Under the pieces are notes generated by a model. The model searched no databases and had not been told where the DNA came from. It was given only the letters and a program-made list of their open reading frames with translations. 64,000 nucleotides of DNA from contig JBANSL010000004.1 of NCBI GenBank assembly GCA_037127255.1, forward strand, positions 27,349,467 through 27,413,466, written 5' to 3'. Of this stretch, positions 21,001 through 33,467 are shown piece after piece (position 1 is the first letter of the stretch; every line of letters starts with the position of its first letter). The translations under genes were made by a program, and so were the position numbers. The stretch is from Persicaria tinctoria (Eukaryota; Streptophyta; Magnoliopsida; Caryophyllales; Polygonaceae).

Positions 21001-24000
21001 ATGTCATCTTTAGAGGAACTATGTATCAGATGTTTTGCCAATGAGAAATAATTAGTGTTCTGCTCAATCCCCAGGTAGGTATCCTTGTATGATATAGCAC
21101 CCTCTTGCTGTTGTGAATTCAGCTGCTGGTCTTGGAGGTCATTAAACATGGAGTATGAACTAGGGTCATCCAGATGAGTACCACCTTCTCCGAGATGTTT
21201 ACGGAAATGCACATCATGAGTACTTTGCTCGTACAGGTTGCTTCTCATTCCATCAACAGAGCGAAACAGCAAATCCTGGCCATTGAAACTTTCTTAGTGA
21301 ATAAATGATAATGAAAGGGAGTCGTCTGAATTCATTGATATCTGTATTGAGTAAACTTTCCACAACCCAAAAATCAAAAGAACAAAAGATATAGATCATT
21401 ACAACCAACTAAGATCTTTCGCTTAACCTGTTGCTGGGCTTGAATCTGATTGTGATTTTCAAGTGCCTCATTTGAAGGAAAACCGTCTCTGAAAAGTTTA
21501 CCAACCAGCTCAGTTCCCTGGGTAGCAATGATTTCTGCAGAATCTGATTTTGTGGAGAAAACTAATGGTTCACATGATGTTGCAAAGTCTGTTTCTAATT
21601 TACAGTTTTCCAAGACATTCTGCCATTCGAACTGTTTATGGTTCTCATATAATAATCCATCTGCATACAAATCTCTACCAGGATGATTTTCAGGAAGTGA
21701 ATTAACGTCTCCAGGAAGCATATTCAAGTTTCCACTAACATCTCCTGCCAATTTATCAAGTAATATTATTTAGGATGCAAGTAATATTTGCATATGGTTC
21801 ATAATTTGGCAGATCATTCCAAACTGCAGACAGTGCAGGATTTAAATCTAAAGAATTTAAAAAAGAGACTATACTTCTGTGATAAAGAGCTTGATTGAGA
21901 GGAATTGAGAGTGCAGGATCCATCTTCTCTAACAAGGGTTGTGGGAAATCTGGCTGAGAGAGAAATACTGAACTTGCTTGTTGTGTATATGCTGCATTGT
22001 GCACCAACTGAAGTTAGTTTACACAGAACTACATTCTTTACAAAATTAAAAAGAGTATTCTATTAAGAGGAATAAAGATACAACTCAAGCTTTAGCACTG
22101 TTTCGAAAAACTCAGAATGCTCGCCTGGTGAGCAATTCCAGATGGTCAAACGCAACAACAATTGGGAAAAAAGAAAAGAGTAACTTCCTAGACTGGGTAT
22201 ACAGGGTCATTCCGTTATTGACTCAATGTTGTTGTCTTAAGAGCAATTTATTTAAACTCTAAAGATACATATGCAAAGATATGCACCTTAAGCATTCTAT
22301 TTTCAAAATTTCTAAACATATGTGAATCGCATGATGAGATGGTTAAATTTAAACAACCAAACAAAATGCTAACCTGATTCAACATCGTCAAACTCTGACG
22401 CCTGAGCACTGTCCAGGCATGTAGTGTCTGTTTTTTCAGTAAGCACTCTGTAGCTACTTTGATCCAAACTGAAAGATGCCGAATTTTCCATCTCAGAACT
22501 TTGAAGACTTCCTTGGTTTTCTTGGCTACTTAGTGAAGCTCTTGCCTCTTGGGATCGCTTGAAGTAGTCCCTATTTCCCTAGTTACCCAAAAGAAAAATT
22601 AATATGAATTGAGAGAAATAGAAAGATTCAAAAAGACTGAAGATAGTTTAGATGCCGACTCCCGAGAACAAAAAAAAATACATACGTAAAATATATTATA
22701 TAGTGGGAAGATATCTCAGAGAAATCGTATGGAAATGGATAATGACTCTTTAACCCCCGGTTCTTTTCGAATTGGAGCTAAAATCCCGCATCGATCTAAT
22801 CTAATAGATATATCTAAATCTTATTCTATAAATAGATATTAATCCTTCTTTGGAATAAAAACAAAGATAGTCTGAGGAGCAAAAGGAGGAATCTGCCCGA
22901 GTCCATAAGGGCCAGACACCCATATTCCGACGAACAATGCAGCAAATATGATTAAAACATTTATAGCTCCTACACAAATAAGGGGCTGACAATATAGAAT
23001 TGTGATTTGTGACACGACACCTTCAAAAGGCACTATAATCTTGGAGGAAACATATGATTCAATTCAAACTATATAAAATTACTATCTTGAACAGTAACAC
23101 TCAAAAGTAAAGTTCCGATGCCCATAATGCAAAATAATAACAATTATAAATTATAAATAAATTAAAGATAATAAAACAAATACCTTCACTTCCAGATAAT
23201 GGACAAGGACTATGTGTGAACGATCCCTGCATCAAAAATATTACTTCATTTAGAGACAAAGAAAATTGCTTAAAGGACAAACTCAACATAGAGGATGAAT
23301 GAATGAGGATAATGAGACACTACAAACAACAAAGAGTAAGGAGACATCCAATACAGTAGAGGATGAAGTTGTTGAACTTACTCTTCTAGTAGCCAATAGC
23401 TTCGTCTTTGAAAATTTTCATTATCTTCCCCATGCGCATAATAGCAGTGCAACACATCAATGCTTCCAGACTGAATAAATTTATTGACAAAGTTCAGTTG
23501 ATACCAGGTTGTTAGAACATTAGTTCAATCATTTGCATCTTTTTAACATGCAACACATCCACTCTTTGTATTCTTGGTAGTAATTTGAATATGAAAGTTC
23601 ATTTTTCAGAGGCAAATCTCGATCTATATGCAGTAAATTTCATGCAAGCCTCAAACTACAAACTATAGCCACTTGCCTTCAGCTTCTCATGGGCTTCCTT
23701 GATGGTCTTTCCATCCTTTTTCTTCCTCCAGTTATGACCATCTTTTCTAAAGTATCTTAACACCTTTTTATCAAAAAGAAATACGGAGCCACCTGCAAAA
23801 CAAGATCCATCAACCAAGTCAGGTCTTGGGTAATCAAACTGAATGAGGAGGTATTTTTTTGTTGGGTATACTAAGCGCCTTAAGACAGTCTATATACTAC
23901 TCCCTCCGTCTCGAAATTCATGTCGTTTTAGCTCTTTATTTTTGTATCAAAATAGATGTCGTTTTAGGTTTTCTAGGTAGTGGATAGTAGTGATTTGTAT

Positions 24001-25471
24001 TGATTTGTGTGTTGTTGACTTTTTTGAAGGTTTTGATTGGTTAAAAAATGTAGTGGGTAATAAAATTAATTAAAAAGTTAGTGGAATGATGATGTTAATT
24101 GATGGATGAGTGTTTTTATTAAAATTTGTGCATAAGGCTAAAACGACATGAATTTCGAGACGGAGGGAGTATCTATTATGATCCTGTGGAACAAGTTTTC
24201 TGACTTTTCTCATGTCTGTTTTTTATATCCATAATTAATAAAACAAAAGTCATACTTTGTGGTAAATGCGGAGGTTCTGGAGCAATACGGAATTTTTTGT
24301 AGTTTTGGAGAATCTGACAGATTTCAGTAGGGCGCAGCCATCGATGTTGTGCTTCCAAGAGCAACTGCTCAATATCTGCATTCAATCATCAAGAGGTTAC
24401 GCATATTGATATTTTGCTTTTTAACTTCACAAAAATTTTGGCTTGAAGCCTTGACCAATTAGATAATTCACAGAATCTGAAATCCTGAGGGGTGAATAAC
24501 ACTAGAACATCATTCCAAGGACTTCTCTAAATAGATTAATGGTTTCTTGGGACAGTGGACATAGGAGTTTCAGCATTTTTAGATGCTTAAATGCTCACTT
24601 CAGAATGCATTTAGCCTAATGCCTTGTTTGGCATGTTTCTGAAATCATAGATGAAAAAGGAGTCAAAATATATCTCCTAAAAAGAATGAAGGGAACAAAT
24701 AAGCTCCAATGAGTTGCAATGGAAAACATTGACGAAGCCTATATCAACACTCCAATAGTCCAATGCCCCAAAAAAGAGATCACACCCCAAATTTTCAGTC
24801 TCAGTGTCCTACTCATTAGATATCCTCGAGCTAAAGACTGTCCGTTTACATAGAGATGTAGAGCTTAAATGGGGCTTATTTTATGGTACACAAGAATGCA
24901 ACTGGAAATCCCTGATTTTTTAACCCATGTTTTCCGTCTTCATATAAAAAAAGTTCAGTTCAATCCTGCAGAGAGAACTACGCACTACAAAGAGCTCATT
25001 TACATCTCAACCAAGCGACCAACTCCACTCTATTAAGCAAATTTGAGAGCAAAACTGAGATGAATCAAACTCAAGAAAGCCAAGAAACCTCTATGGTTTG
25101 AAGATTTGACATCAAAAAATAGGGATTAAATTACCCACCGAACAGCGGGAAAACATAACACAAATCTCAAAATGACTAAAGATGAAGAAAGAAAAGGCAA
25201 TCAACTCCCCTAACAAGTTCAAGCAAATCTGCTAAATGTCCCAATACGAAATTAATAAACTTATAACAATCATTTCAAATAACAGGGAAAACAGAAGGAA
25301 ATTTGCTTCGAAGCAGGCACTCAACTCAAATCCCTAGCAAATTCAAAGTAGTATCCTAAATCCTATACTAAAAATGTAAAGCAGTGATTAATCGTATCAA
25401 GAAACAAAGCGAAATTAGGAATCGGAGTAACCTAATTGGTTGCCGAGGGAGTATCGCCTATTATCCGCCAT
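18053..25471 (-). CDS. CAMTA: calmodulin-binding transcription activator (CAMTA), complete
   Basis: Thirteen exons join in phase into 1094 codons plus stop: 25471-25432, 24375-24256, 23792-23677, 23470-23382, 23226-23184, 22578-22374, 21991-21875, 21744-21428, 21275-20769, 20632-19935, 19400-18797, 18670-18347 and 18157-18053. Domains in order are: CG-1 DNA-binding domain (residues about 11-136), variable acidic region, TIG/IPT domain (about 505-590), ankyrin repeats (about 690-790), IQ motifs (about 925-967), a basic calmodulin-binding segment (about 970-988), and an acidic tail ending Phe-Met-Pro-Glu. The family is nuclear, binds CGCG-type boxes and links calcium signals to cold and defence genes. 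Length matches CAMTA1/2/3. Intron 3 uses a GC donor (aag|gcaagt); the exon 6/7 and 7/8 junctions were chosen by phase and are slightly less certain. Confidence 0.93.
22690..23045. other. plastid-like insertion (ndhG similarity) in CAMTA intron 5
   Basis: Minus-strand translation near 22990-22930 reads Gln-Pro-Leu-Ile-Cys-Val-Gly-Ala-Ile-Asn-Val-Leu-Ile-Ile-Phe-Ala. This is very close to a transmembrane segment of plastid NdhG, a subunit of the chloroplast NAD(P)H dehydrogenase complex. The flanks do not continue as NdhG, so the piece is short or a mosaic. The simplest reading is nuclear plastid DNA (NUPT) lying within the intron between exons 5 and 6. It is not a working gene. Confidence 0.5.
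23900..24169. mobile_element. Stowaway MITE in CAMTA intron 2
   Basis: A 270-bp element starting ctccctccgtctcgaaattc and ending with the complementary sequence. The inverted termini are about 35 bp and near-perfect, and the element is flanked by TA on each side. This is the Tc1/mariner-related Stowaway type. It lies wholly in the intron between exons 2 and 3. Confidence 0.95.
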
Positions 25472-26397
25472 CATCAAATCAAGTTCGAGCTTCTCGCAGA
25501 CAAGTTGCCGGGAAAAAAGAAGGGAATCAGCCCTAGAAAATCCGACTTGAAATTGGATCGAAACAGTGTGAAAGGGGGAGAGGCGAATTGCATGTGGGGG
25601 TTGGAGAGAGATAGAGGGGTTAAAGCCGCCTCATTCACGCCAAAATGGAAGACAGTAAGAGGGTGCCGTGGTGGTTCTATTCTAGTTCTAGTGTGTGTAA
25701 AGAGGTTACTGTGTTTGTGGTCAAACTTTGACCCATCTGCGTATCAATAAATTATTTTTCCTTGAGATATTTTCCGTATTCCAACGTGTGTGTCCCAATT
25801 GCGCTTTTTATCCGCCCCTTGTACCTATAATCTTAGAATCAACCTCTTTTATAAAAGAATGAGCCACGTGTTCTTATTTGGGCAAAATTAAAAACAAAAA
25901 ATTTCAACCCTCTCCCCCACGTTCTCCCTGCAAGCCTACAACTGCTCCCATCTCTCATCTCTTCCTCACACCGGATGTGACAAGTGAACATCCCAAGGAC
26001 AAAAAAGAGTTGCTGCAGGGCCAAAGAGTGCAGGAAACACACCACTGCACAATGTGATTCAGTACACTAAGGGGCATATTTAATGTTCCAAGTTAATTTT
26101 TAGTTTGCTTTTTACTGAATTTAAAATCATTGTTTTTGCTCTCTCTAAGAGGCTAAGACCACGAAGAAGATTGTGCAGAGGCTTTAGTGCCAGTCATGCA
26201 GCCACATTTCTCAACAATCAATCAAGGTTAGTGTTCACATTCATGTTTCTCTTAGCTCATATTTAATGTATGTTAACTTATTTCTTCATATTTCATACTT
26301 TGTCATCATATATCTTTGAAGAGGTTGTGATCTGAAGAGGATAACAATTTGCTACTGATTTTGATTGTTGAGAAACAAAAAAAATAACAGAACCCAG
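25472..26397. promoter_or_regulatory. CAMTA 5' UTR and upstream region
   Basis: Upstream of the CAMTA ATG (25471-25469) there is no other gene. A pyrimidine-rich minus-strand leader extends to about 25640. The proximal promoter must lie between there and 26397, because a retrotransposon LTR begins at 26398, about 0.93 kb from the start codon. I cannot place a TATA box with confidence. Confidence 0.5.
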
Positions 26398-29308
26398 TGT
26401 AACGGCCCAGAATTATGATTTCCAGGTTACGTTTCAAGGGATAAAACCCCTTGTTCGGATCTTGCAATCCAGGTACGGGTCGAGGTTTCAACTCATTTTC
26501 AGTGTTAATGGAAAGAGGGATTTCAAACCTTAAATCTCGGAGGGCCGTTGGGTACCCTTAACCTGTCCTAACACTATGTCACGAAAACTAATTCAAACGA
26601 AAGTAAAGCGGAAGCAAGATTAGTTTACAAGGTGCCACGGCAGAGCCGGGTCAAAACCAAAAACTTAAGCGAGATATGATCATCTTATACCGGATTAGAT
26701 GGTTAGCCAGATTCTTTGATTCGTCAAGGGTTTCCCGTCACAGAAGCAAGGAGCAATCAAGGGGCGGTACCTGACACTAACCACGAAGTCAGGCCCGGTA
26801 ATCGCCTGCGGGTCGTCTGACCGCGCTGAGGCCACATAACATGCCTATACCTAGGATAAAAGATGACTAATGCAGTACAGTAATTAACTCACGTAAGCAT
26901 GCTGAACAGTTATAATATGCAGAAATACTGTAAAAGGCCCAAGGCAATGCCAAGTGGCATATCCCCTGATCTGTGCCCACTCCGGAGCATATATGCCCGT
27001 ACCTCGCTCAAAAACAGCCCAGGTAGGACGCTCGGTCGGTGCCGCAGCCTATATGTCAATACCTCACTCCGAAGCAGCCCAGGTAGGACGCTCAGTCACC
27101 GCCGCAGCCAGATCATTTATAAGACTCGATTGACTCAGGGCACCCGATGAGGCTGGGCTACCCTATGACCCTAGTAAAGACTCTAGGACTATCACAGATA
27201 ACGGCCGTTCTGTTCCAAACACACATAGTAACCACATGCTCAGTTCAATGCAATCCTAGCATGATACTACATGGCATGCTTATATGCGAAAAAACTACAC
27301 ATCACATGACACATCAGGCAGGAGGTCTAGGTTACTGAGTAAGTCCCGTAGGATACTTACCTGGAAATGCCGAACAGCAAAAGATAACGCAATCGGGTCC
27401 AACAAGCAACAATCACCTAACAATTATACAAAGTGCATAAGTCTATCTAATCATACAAGGCGCCCCTAACTATCATTTCATCTTATCTCATCACGATCAT
27501 TTATTATCTCATACCTTATCTCTTAAATTTCCCTTTAAATCAACTCATTTCGAAACAATCTCGCAATTCATGCTTCTCCAAACCCATTTATTAAACATTC
27601 GATCTTTAATCAACTTGTAAGGTTACACTACTAAATTAGTCCGGCATTTTATTTCCAAAAGTAATCCATCTTTACAACCTCATTTATAATTCAACAAATC
27701 ATTCTTCAATTCCCAAAACCGTATAAAACACATAGCATGTTACACATAAGATTACTCTTAAAAACTTATTGTATATAATAGTAATTTCAGGGGTATATGT
27801 TTTTCATAACTCACAATAACATATAATACTAATATTTCAAAACGAGTGAAATATATATAATAAATTCAGAATGAATGATTATAGTAAAACCGAATCATAT
27901 ACTAATATACGAAATAACACACCTACGTAGCATATAACGCTATACCGGAAGAAACAACAATTAATACACTCAAAATTAACCAGCTCATCCGAAATGGAAG
28001 AAACCCGGCCCAACAAAACAAGAAGGAGTGGGAAGTTTCGAATCCTGGACCAGCCCAAAGAAAGAGACCCGGAAGAAAGGAGAATTGGGTCCGGTAATAA
28101 CCCTCTCAATTGGAAGACCCGGTTCTAAATGATATAACCCGTTTTCCCAATACCCAGATCCGGCCCAACAGTTAAGCCCAAGGAAAACTCAGCCAGTTCA
28201 TCGTCTCCTTCCTAGGACTGAGACAGAACGCAATGACGGGCGAACGGCGGAAGGAAAAGAAGGAACTCAGGCTAGGGCTTCCGTTCGGCTCCAAACTTTA
28301 CTTAGAAATCAGAACCCAAAACCGACCATCCCCACACGGAAAGAGGAAAGCGCGAGCAAGGAAGGAGTGGGAAAAAAAGGAGGCTTACAGTGGCGACTCC
28401 GGGACTCGACGGCGGCGCTCCGGCTGCAATTCGGCGGGGAGAGGGCTTCGAGGGCCTGGTTCGAATGATAAAGCTTATAAAGGCGCACTTCTAAGGGTTG
28501 ATTAATCGAAAACGAGAGAAAGGGGTCCAACCGACCTTGGGGGCGAACCAGGGGAGGGAGATGGCGCGTTCGGCTCCGATATTCGGCGTCGGCGATGCTC
28601 CTCCTCTTCCGGCTTCTGGGAAACGCGAGGGAGATGAGGTAGCAGATTCACGAAAACTAGAAATGAAAAGGAGGGAGTGGAGGGTGCTACCTGCTCTCAA
28701 ATGAAACAGAGGAGGGGGAGAGTCTTCCTCGGCTGCGACTCGACGACGGGAACTCCGGTGGTGCTTCCTGGCGGCTGGAATTCGAACGGAAACGAGGATA
28801 CTGGATGGATGAACAAGGCGGATCAAATAGAAGGAAAAAGAGGGGTTTCCTGAGCTTCTGCAGATCCGAGGAGGAGGAAGAAAAAAAAGGGTTCTTTGGA
28901 GGGTTTTCTTGTGGGTTCCATGTTGTGTGTGTGCTTCTTGGCTCCAATTTAATTTAAGAATCAAGCCTCCTTCTGATTTGGCGTGGATGGTGCAGAGATT
29001 TGCAATTGGCATTTTGCCAATTTTGGGGAGGGGCCATGGCATGGGAGGAGGAAGGGGAAAGGGGTGTGCTTACCCACTTTGGGTGCATTTGGGAGGGAAG
29101 AGCTGTTGCTCTGCAGACAGATGCCTCAGACCGAGAGAGAGAAGAAAACATGCAGTAAGGTGGTCCTCACAAGACCCAATTTCAAAATACTCACAACCCG
29201 ATATCTCGACGTTATCCCGACCCGCTCTAAATTTTAATAAAATTCCCCGAATCTCAAATAATATGCTTGTAATTAAAATAATATTAAAAAAATATTTGGG
29301 TCTTTACA
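26398..29308 (-). repeat. LTR of the outer element (its 3' LTR)
   Basis: 2911 bp, TG...CA termini, near-identical to 42308-45219. A purine-rich stretch (gaggtggatgaa on the minus strand) sits directly next to it at 29309-29325 as the likely polypurine tract. The GC-rich half (28200-29150) has many open frames but none I recognise. Confidence 0.95.
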
Positions 29309-30215
29309 TTCATCCACCTCTAAAAACAAGTCTCGTCCCCGAGACTAAATTTTTTTTTTTTTTTTTAAGGCAATGGGAAGAAGTTTTGAAATTAGTGAGT
29401 CCAAGGATCATGCCATTGATCCCGTAAGCACCTCATAAGTGCCCCTATGAGATCCTCACAGTATCTCGTCGTGATCATGATATTACCAATTGGTCGTATC
29501 GAGTATGTGATATGGGCCCCTATCACATCCTTACCCCGATTTCTTAGTTATATCATAACTCAAAATCATCATAACGTAAATCAATTTCTGAAAAGTTCAA
29601 TAAAGTGTTGTCACGAGAAGACTGAACTTGAAATTCTTGAAACTCTCAATGATGTTTGTTCCTTTAAATTCCAATTTAGCCCTCATAAAACCATTCAGAA
29701 ACTTCAAATTTGACATCAATAACCAGTTCTAGATTTCGAGAGGTGGAGGCATCCACCTTTAAGGGCTAACCCCATATTTCCTTCCTAGGTTCCAAATCAT
29801 TCAAACATCTTTCATAACTCAACAAGGATCATAACCAAAAAGTCTCATCTACTCATATATAAGCATCATACCATAAGCCATCTCTCACATGGCAAGTCTC
29901 AACACCTCATCGCCATCTCAAACCATCGTCATCTCATAACCATCTAACATAAGCATAAACATAACATGCCAACAAGGCTCAAGCACCAAAAGGACAACAA
30001 GTCTCAACATGCTATAATTCATAAGTCATAGCAACACATATACTACCAAAAGTATCAACGAACATCATCAAGCACGTCATCACACAAGTCGGGAGAACCG
30101 ATCTCCAGCATCACCTCATCATAGAGTCTGCACACAAAATAAGCAATCATAAGCACATCATCATAGAGGCACCCATCCATCCCAAAATAAAAGATCACTA
30201 GACTCACCACTAAGC
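29309..30215. other. 3' non-coding part of the outer retrotransposon
   Basis: Sequence between the polypurine tract and the end of the pol frame. It includes an 18-T run near 29349-29366 and A/C-rich 'cataagcatc'-like words. No ORF is supported. Confidence 0.7.
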
Positions 30216-32066
30216 TCACGAGGCCAAGGTCAGGTCGACGCTCGGCTCGACGTAAGAGCTCAAAAGCTCGTCTACAACACTCCCGTAACTCGCTCTCAGG
30301 CTATCCTCAGCCTCCCAGGTGGCCTCGTCATGGCCCCTCCTAGACCACTGAATAAGAAGAAGAGGTACTTCCTTGGTCCTCAACTTCTTGACTCGACGGT
30401 CAAGTACTCGAACCGGGGTCTCTACGTATGTGTGGTCAGGCTCAATATGAAGGTCGGAATAATCTAAGACATGACTCGGGTCAGGGATATACTGTCGCAA
30501 CTGAGACACGTGGAACACATCGTGCACGCCGGCCAACGATGGTGGTAGGGCTAACCGGTAAGCGACCTCGCCGACCCTCTCAAGGATCTCAAAAGGCCCC
30601 ACAAACCGAGGGCTTAGCTTGCCCTTTATGCCGAATCGATGAACGCCCCTGGTCGGTGACACCCGAAGCCAAACATGGGCTCCTACCTCAAACTCGAGCT
30701 CTGTCCGACTACGGTTTGCATACTTCTTCTGTTTGTCCTGGGAGACTCTCATGTGCTCTCGAATGCGCCCAATCTGATCAACTGTCTCCCTGACCACCTC
30801 AGGTAGCGAAGCTGTGGTGTCGGCTGGCTCGTCCCAACACACTGGCGACTTGCATCGCCGCGCGTAGAGTGCCTCATACGGGGCCATCCCAATCGACGAG
30901 TGATAGCTGTTGTTGTAGGAGAACTCCACCAGTGGCAGGTATCTGACCCAACGATCGCCCCACTCCAGTACACAAGATCTTAAGAGATCCTCCAAGGTCT
31001 GGATCGTCCGCTCACTCTGACCGTCCGTCTGCGGGTGGTAAGCTGTACTGAAATGCAATCGACTCCCCAATGCCTCATGAACCTGTCGCCAAAACCTCGA
31101 CGTGAATCGGCCATCTCGGTCTGAAACGATACGCTCTGGAACTCCGTGGAGTCTCACAATGTGCATGATAAACGAATCTGCTAATCTCACGACTGGCCAA
31201 GGCTCCTGAATGGCTATGAAGTGAGCCGACTTGGTCAATCTGTCGACCACAACCCATATGGCATCGAACCCTCGGATGTCTCTCCTCAGCCCAGTGACGA
31301 AGTCCATGGAGATGTCTGTCCACTTCCACTCGGGAACTGGAAGCGATCGCACGAGCCCACATGGCCTCTGGTGCTCGATCCTGACCTGCTGGCAAACCTG
31401 ACATCTGGCGACGAAATCCGTGATGTCTGCTCGCATCCTCTGCCGCCAATAGGACTTTCTCAAGTCCTGGTACATCTTATTCGTCCCTGGATGGACCGAA
31501 TAAGGACTAGCATGGGCCTCTTGCATGATCCTCTGTCTCAAGTCTGCGGTAGATGGCACTACAATCCTCCTCTGGAAGGTCAGTAACCCGTCTGGCCTCT
31601 CTGCAAGCTCACCGGCTCGTCCCTGAACCATCCGCTCCCGCAAGGCTGCTATCTCGGGGCACTCTGCCTGCTCTCTGCGGATCTCCTCTGTCAGCTCTGA
31701 CTGAATCTCTAAGAAGGACAGCTGGCCGCGCTCTCTCTGAATCCAAACCTCTATACCACACAACATCAGCTCTACCTGCAAGCCTTGCTGTGCTGTCAGT
31801 CGAGTCACAGCCACTTCCTGATGAGTCTTCCGACTGAGCGCATCAGCCACTACATTGACCTTCCCTAGATGATAGACGATATCCAAATCGTAGTCCTTCA
31901 GGAGCTCCAACCAGCGCCTCTGCCTCATGTTGAGCTCCTTCTGTGTGAAGATATACTTCAGGCTCTTATGATCCGTCATCACCTTGCACGAGGTGCCATA
32001 CAGGTAATGCCTCCAGATCTTTAGAGCATGAACAACAGCAGCCAACTCCAAATCATGAGTCGGGTA
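30216..32066 (-). CDS. outer element pol, downstream part: RNase H end, integrase, chromodomain-like tail
   Basis: 617 codons including the stop. It opens with the second half of RNase H (Thr-Asp-His-Lys-Ser-Leu, Ala-Asp-Ala-Leu-Ser-Arg). Next is the integrase HHCC finger (His-Pro-Gly ... Cys-Gln-Val-Cys) and the DDE core: Asp in Ile-Ser-Met-Asp-Phe, Asp in Ser-Asp-Arg-Asp-Gly, and Glu after Gln-Ser-Glu-Arg. Then come the GPY-like module (Val-Gly-Pro-Phe) and a C-terminal segment resembling a chromodomain (Val-Arg-Val-Leu-Asp, Trp-Glu-x-Glu). That combination fits chromoviruses of the Tekay type. It joins in frame with the part at 38794-40167 if the nested insertion and one TSD copy are discounted. 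It no longer has its own start, so it is not expressed as a normal polyprotein. Confidence 0.9.
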   Translation of the reverse strand, partial: YPTHDLELAAVVHALKIWRHYLYGTSCKVMTDHKSLKYIFTQKELNMRQRRWLELLKDYDLDIVYHLGKVNVVADALSRKTHQEVAVTRLTAQQGLQVELMLCGIEVWIQRERGQLSFLEIQSELTEEIRREQAECPEIAALRERMVQGRAGELAERPDGLLTFQRRIVVPSTADLRQRIMQEAHASPYSVHPGTNKMYQDLRKSYWRQRMRADITDFVARCQVCQQVRIEHQRPCGLVRSLPVPEWKWTDISMDFVTGLRRDIRGFDAIWVVVDRLTKSAHFIAIQEPWPVVRLADSFIMHIVRLHGVPERIVSDRDGRFTSRFWRQVHEALGSRLHFSTAYHPQTDGQSERTIQTLEDLLRSCVLEWGDRWVRYLPLVEFSYNNSYHSSIGMAPYEALYARRCKSPVCWDEPADTTASLPEVVRETVDQIGRIREHMRVSQDKQKKYANRSRTELEFEVGAHVWLRVSPTRGVHRFGIKGKLSPRFVGPFEILERVGEVAYRLALPPSLAGVHDVFHVSQLRQYIPDPSHVLDYSDLHIEPDHTYVETPVRVLDRRVKKLRTKEVPLLLIQWSRRGHDEATWEAEDSLRASYGSVVDELLSSYVEPSVDLTLAS

Positions 32067-32071
32067 GGTCT

Positions 32072-33338
32072 TGATAATGCATATTTTAGATAGGCATTAT
32101 AGATATATTTAGTTTAGTTAGGTTGCATTTCTTGCTTGCTTTGTTGTTAAATTGCATCTTGTGTTTATTTTAGAAGAGTTCGGATTCTGCGCAATTTTGT
32201 GTTTATCTCGCAGATTGAATCAGAACACATTTGGGAGATGCAATGTCTCGAAGAGGAACACACGATACATGGGAAGGAACAAGGAAGAAAAGAAGCAAGG
32301 CAAGAGGGGAAGCTCGCAAAGGAAGCATGTGCCGCGGGCGCGCCAGAGTTGACGCGGGCGCGCCAGAGGTGACGCGGCCGCGCCAGAGCCGCCGCAGCGG
32401 GTCGTGAAGAAAACACGTGCGGCGGCCGCCGCAGCTGCCGTCAGCGCGTATGCGCAGCGTTTTGAAAACTTTAAGAAACCCTAGATGTTTTTGCCCATTG
32501 GGTGGCCGACTTGGATGTTTTTATTAGGCACTTTTATGTTATTTTTCATGACTTCGCATTCTATTCTTCCAACCATTAGACTTTTTAGAGATTTTGAGCT
32601 ATGTCTTCCATGAGGAACTAAACTCATCTATTCTGCCTGCAATTTGAAGCTTTATTCGGATTGATTGTGAGTTTCTAATTCTCGCTCCTAGTTTCCTATT
32701 TGTGAATGCTTCAACTTCTTTGTGCTTGATTGATTATTGATTTGTTCTATCTTGTCTGGCCAACTCGTTAGATCAATTCAATCGCTAAGGTTTTGTAGAT
32801 TCCTGATTGTGAACCTTAACCTAAGTGGCAAGCTTGTTCCTTTAGGGCTGATTGAACTAATTGAATGAGTAGGAAGTTGAATGTGTTGTTAAATCCTTCT
32901 TTAGGGACTGCAAATACCTTGGCTAATCTCTGAACTTAAAGCTATCAATTGGGTTAAATCCTCCTTTAGGGACTGTTCGATTGATAAGGGTTTCTAGAAC
33001 TGATTGGACTAGTAACTATATTAGGTCGGGACAAGGGCATTCATAGGAAACATAATAGGACGAGAAGAAGTTACAAGGATCGCTTCAATCCAATAAAGTG
33101 GAAAATTGTAGGTGGAATTGCTTCTCATAATTGTCTAAACCAAAATTCACTTACTTTGCGTTCGTTACTTTGCTTCAAAACTTTCACACTAAAGCCCCCT
33201 CTTTGGTTACTTTAATTGGCACTTAAACCACACTTGATTCATAAATTTCCCTGTGGGATCGACCTCTTGCTTATTGCTATACTTGCTTTAGGTTTGAGTT
33301 TTCTTTGGCGGAATCAACGACAGGTTTTCCCTCCGTCA
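32072..33338 (+). repeat. 5' LTR of the nested element
   Basis: 1267 bp. It contains three units of a GC-rich 20-bp motif (gcgggcgcgccagaggtgac type) at about 32336-32392, against four units in the 3' LTR. Confidence 0.93.
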
Positions 33339-33467
33339 AATTTGGCGCCGTTGCCGGGGATCTTTATTAAATTCTTGTGTGTTTTTTTAGTGTTGATCTT
33401 GGTGTGGACCGTCTTATAGGGTCCATACCTTTGCTACTAATTCTTCTCTGTAGAAAGCATTGTAGAG

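Noticed and set aside
21756..22007. Reading the CAMTA exon 7 frame through to the stop near 21756
   Set aside because: Breaks the gene. A donor at 21874 and an acceptor at 21745 restore phase exactly into the next exon.
26347..26362. 'Ttgctactgatttt' 36 bp before the left TSD and again just after the right TSD (45227)
   Set aside because: Too short and offset to be a TSD; the 5-bp cccag fits exactly. Probably a local duplication or chance.
28230..29240. Several overlapping open frames in both large LTRs (also at 44140-45150)
   Set aside because: They are identical in the two LTRs, overlap on both strands, match no family I know and reflect the GC-rich composition of the LTR.
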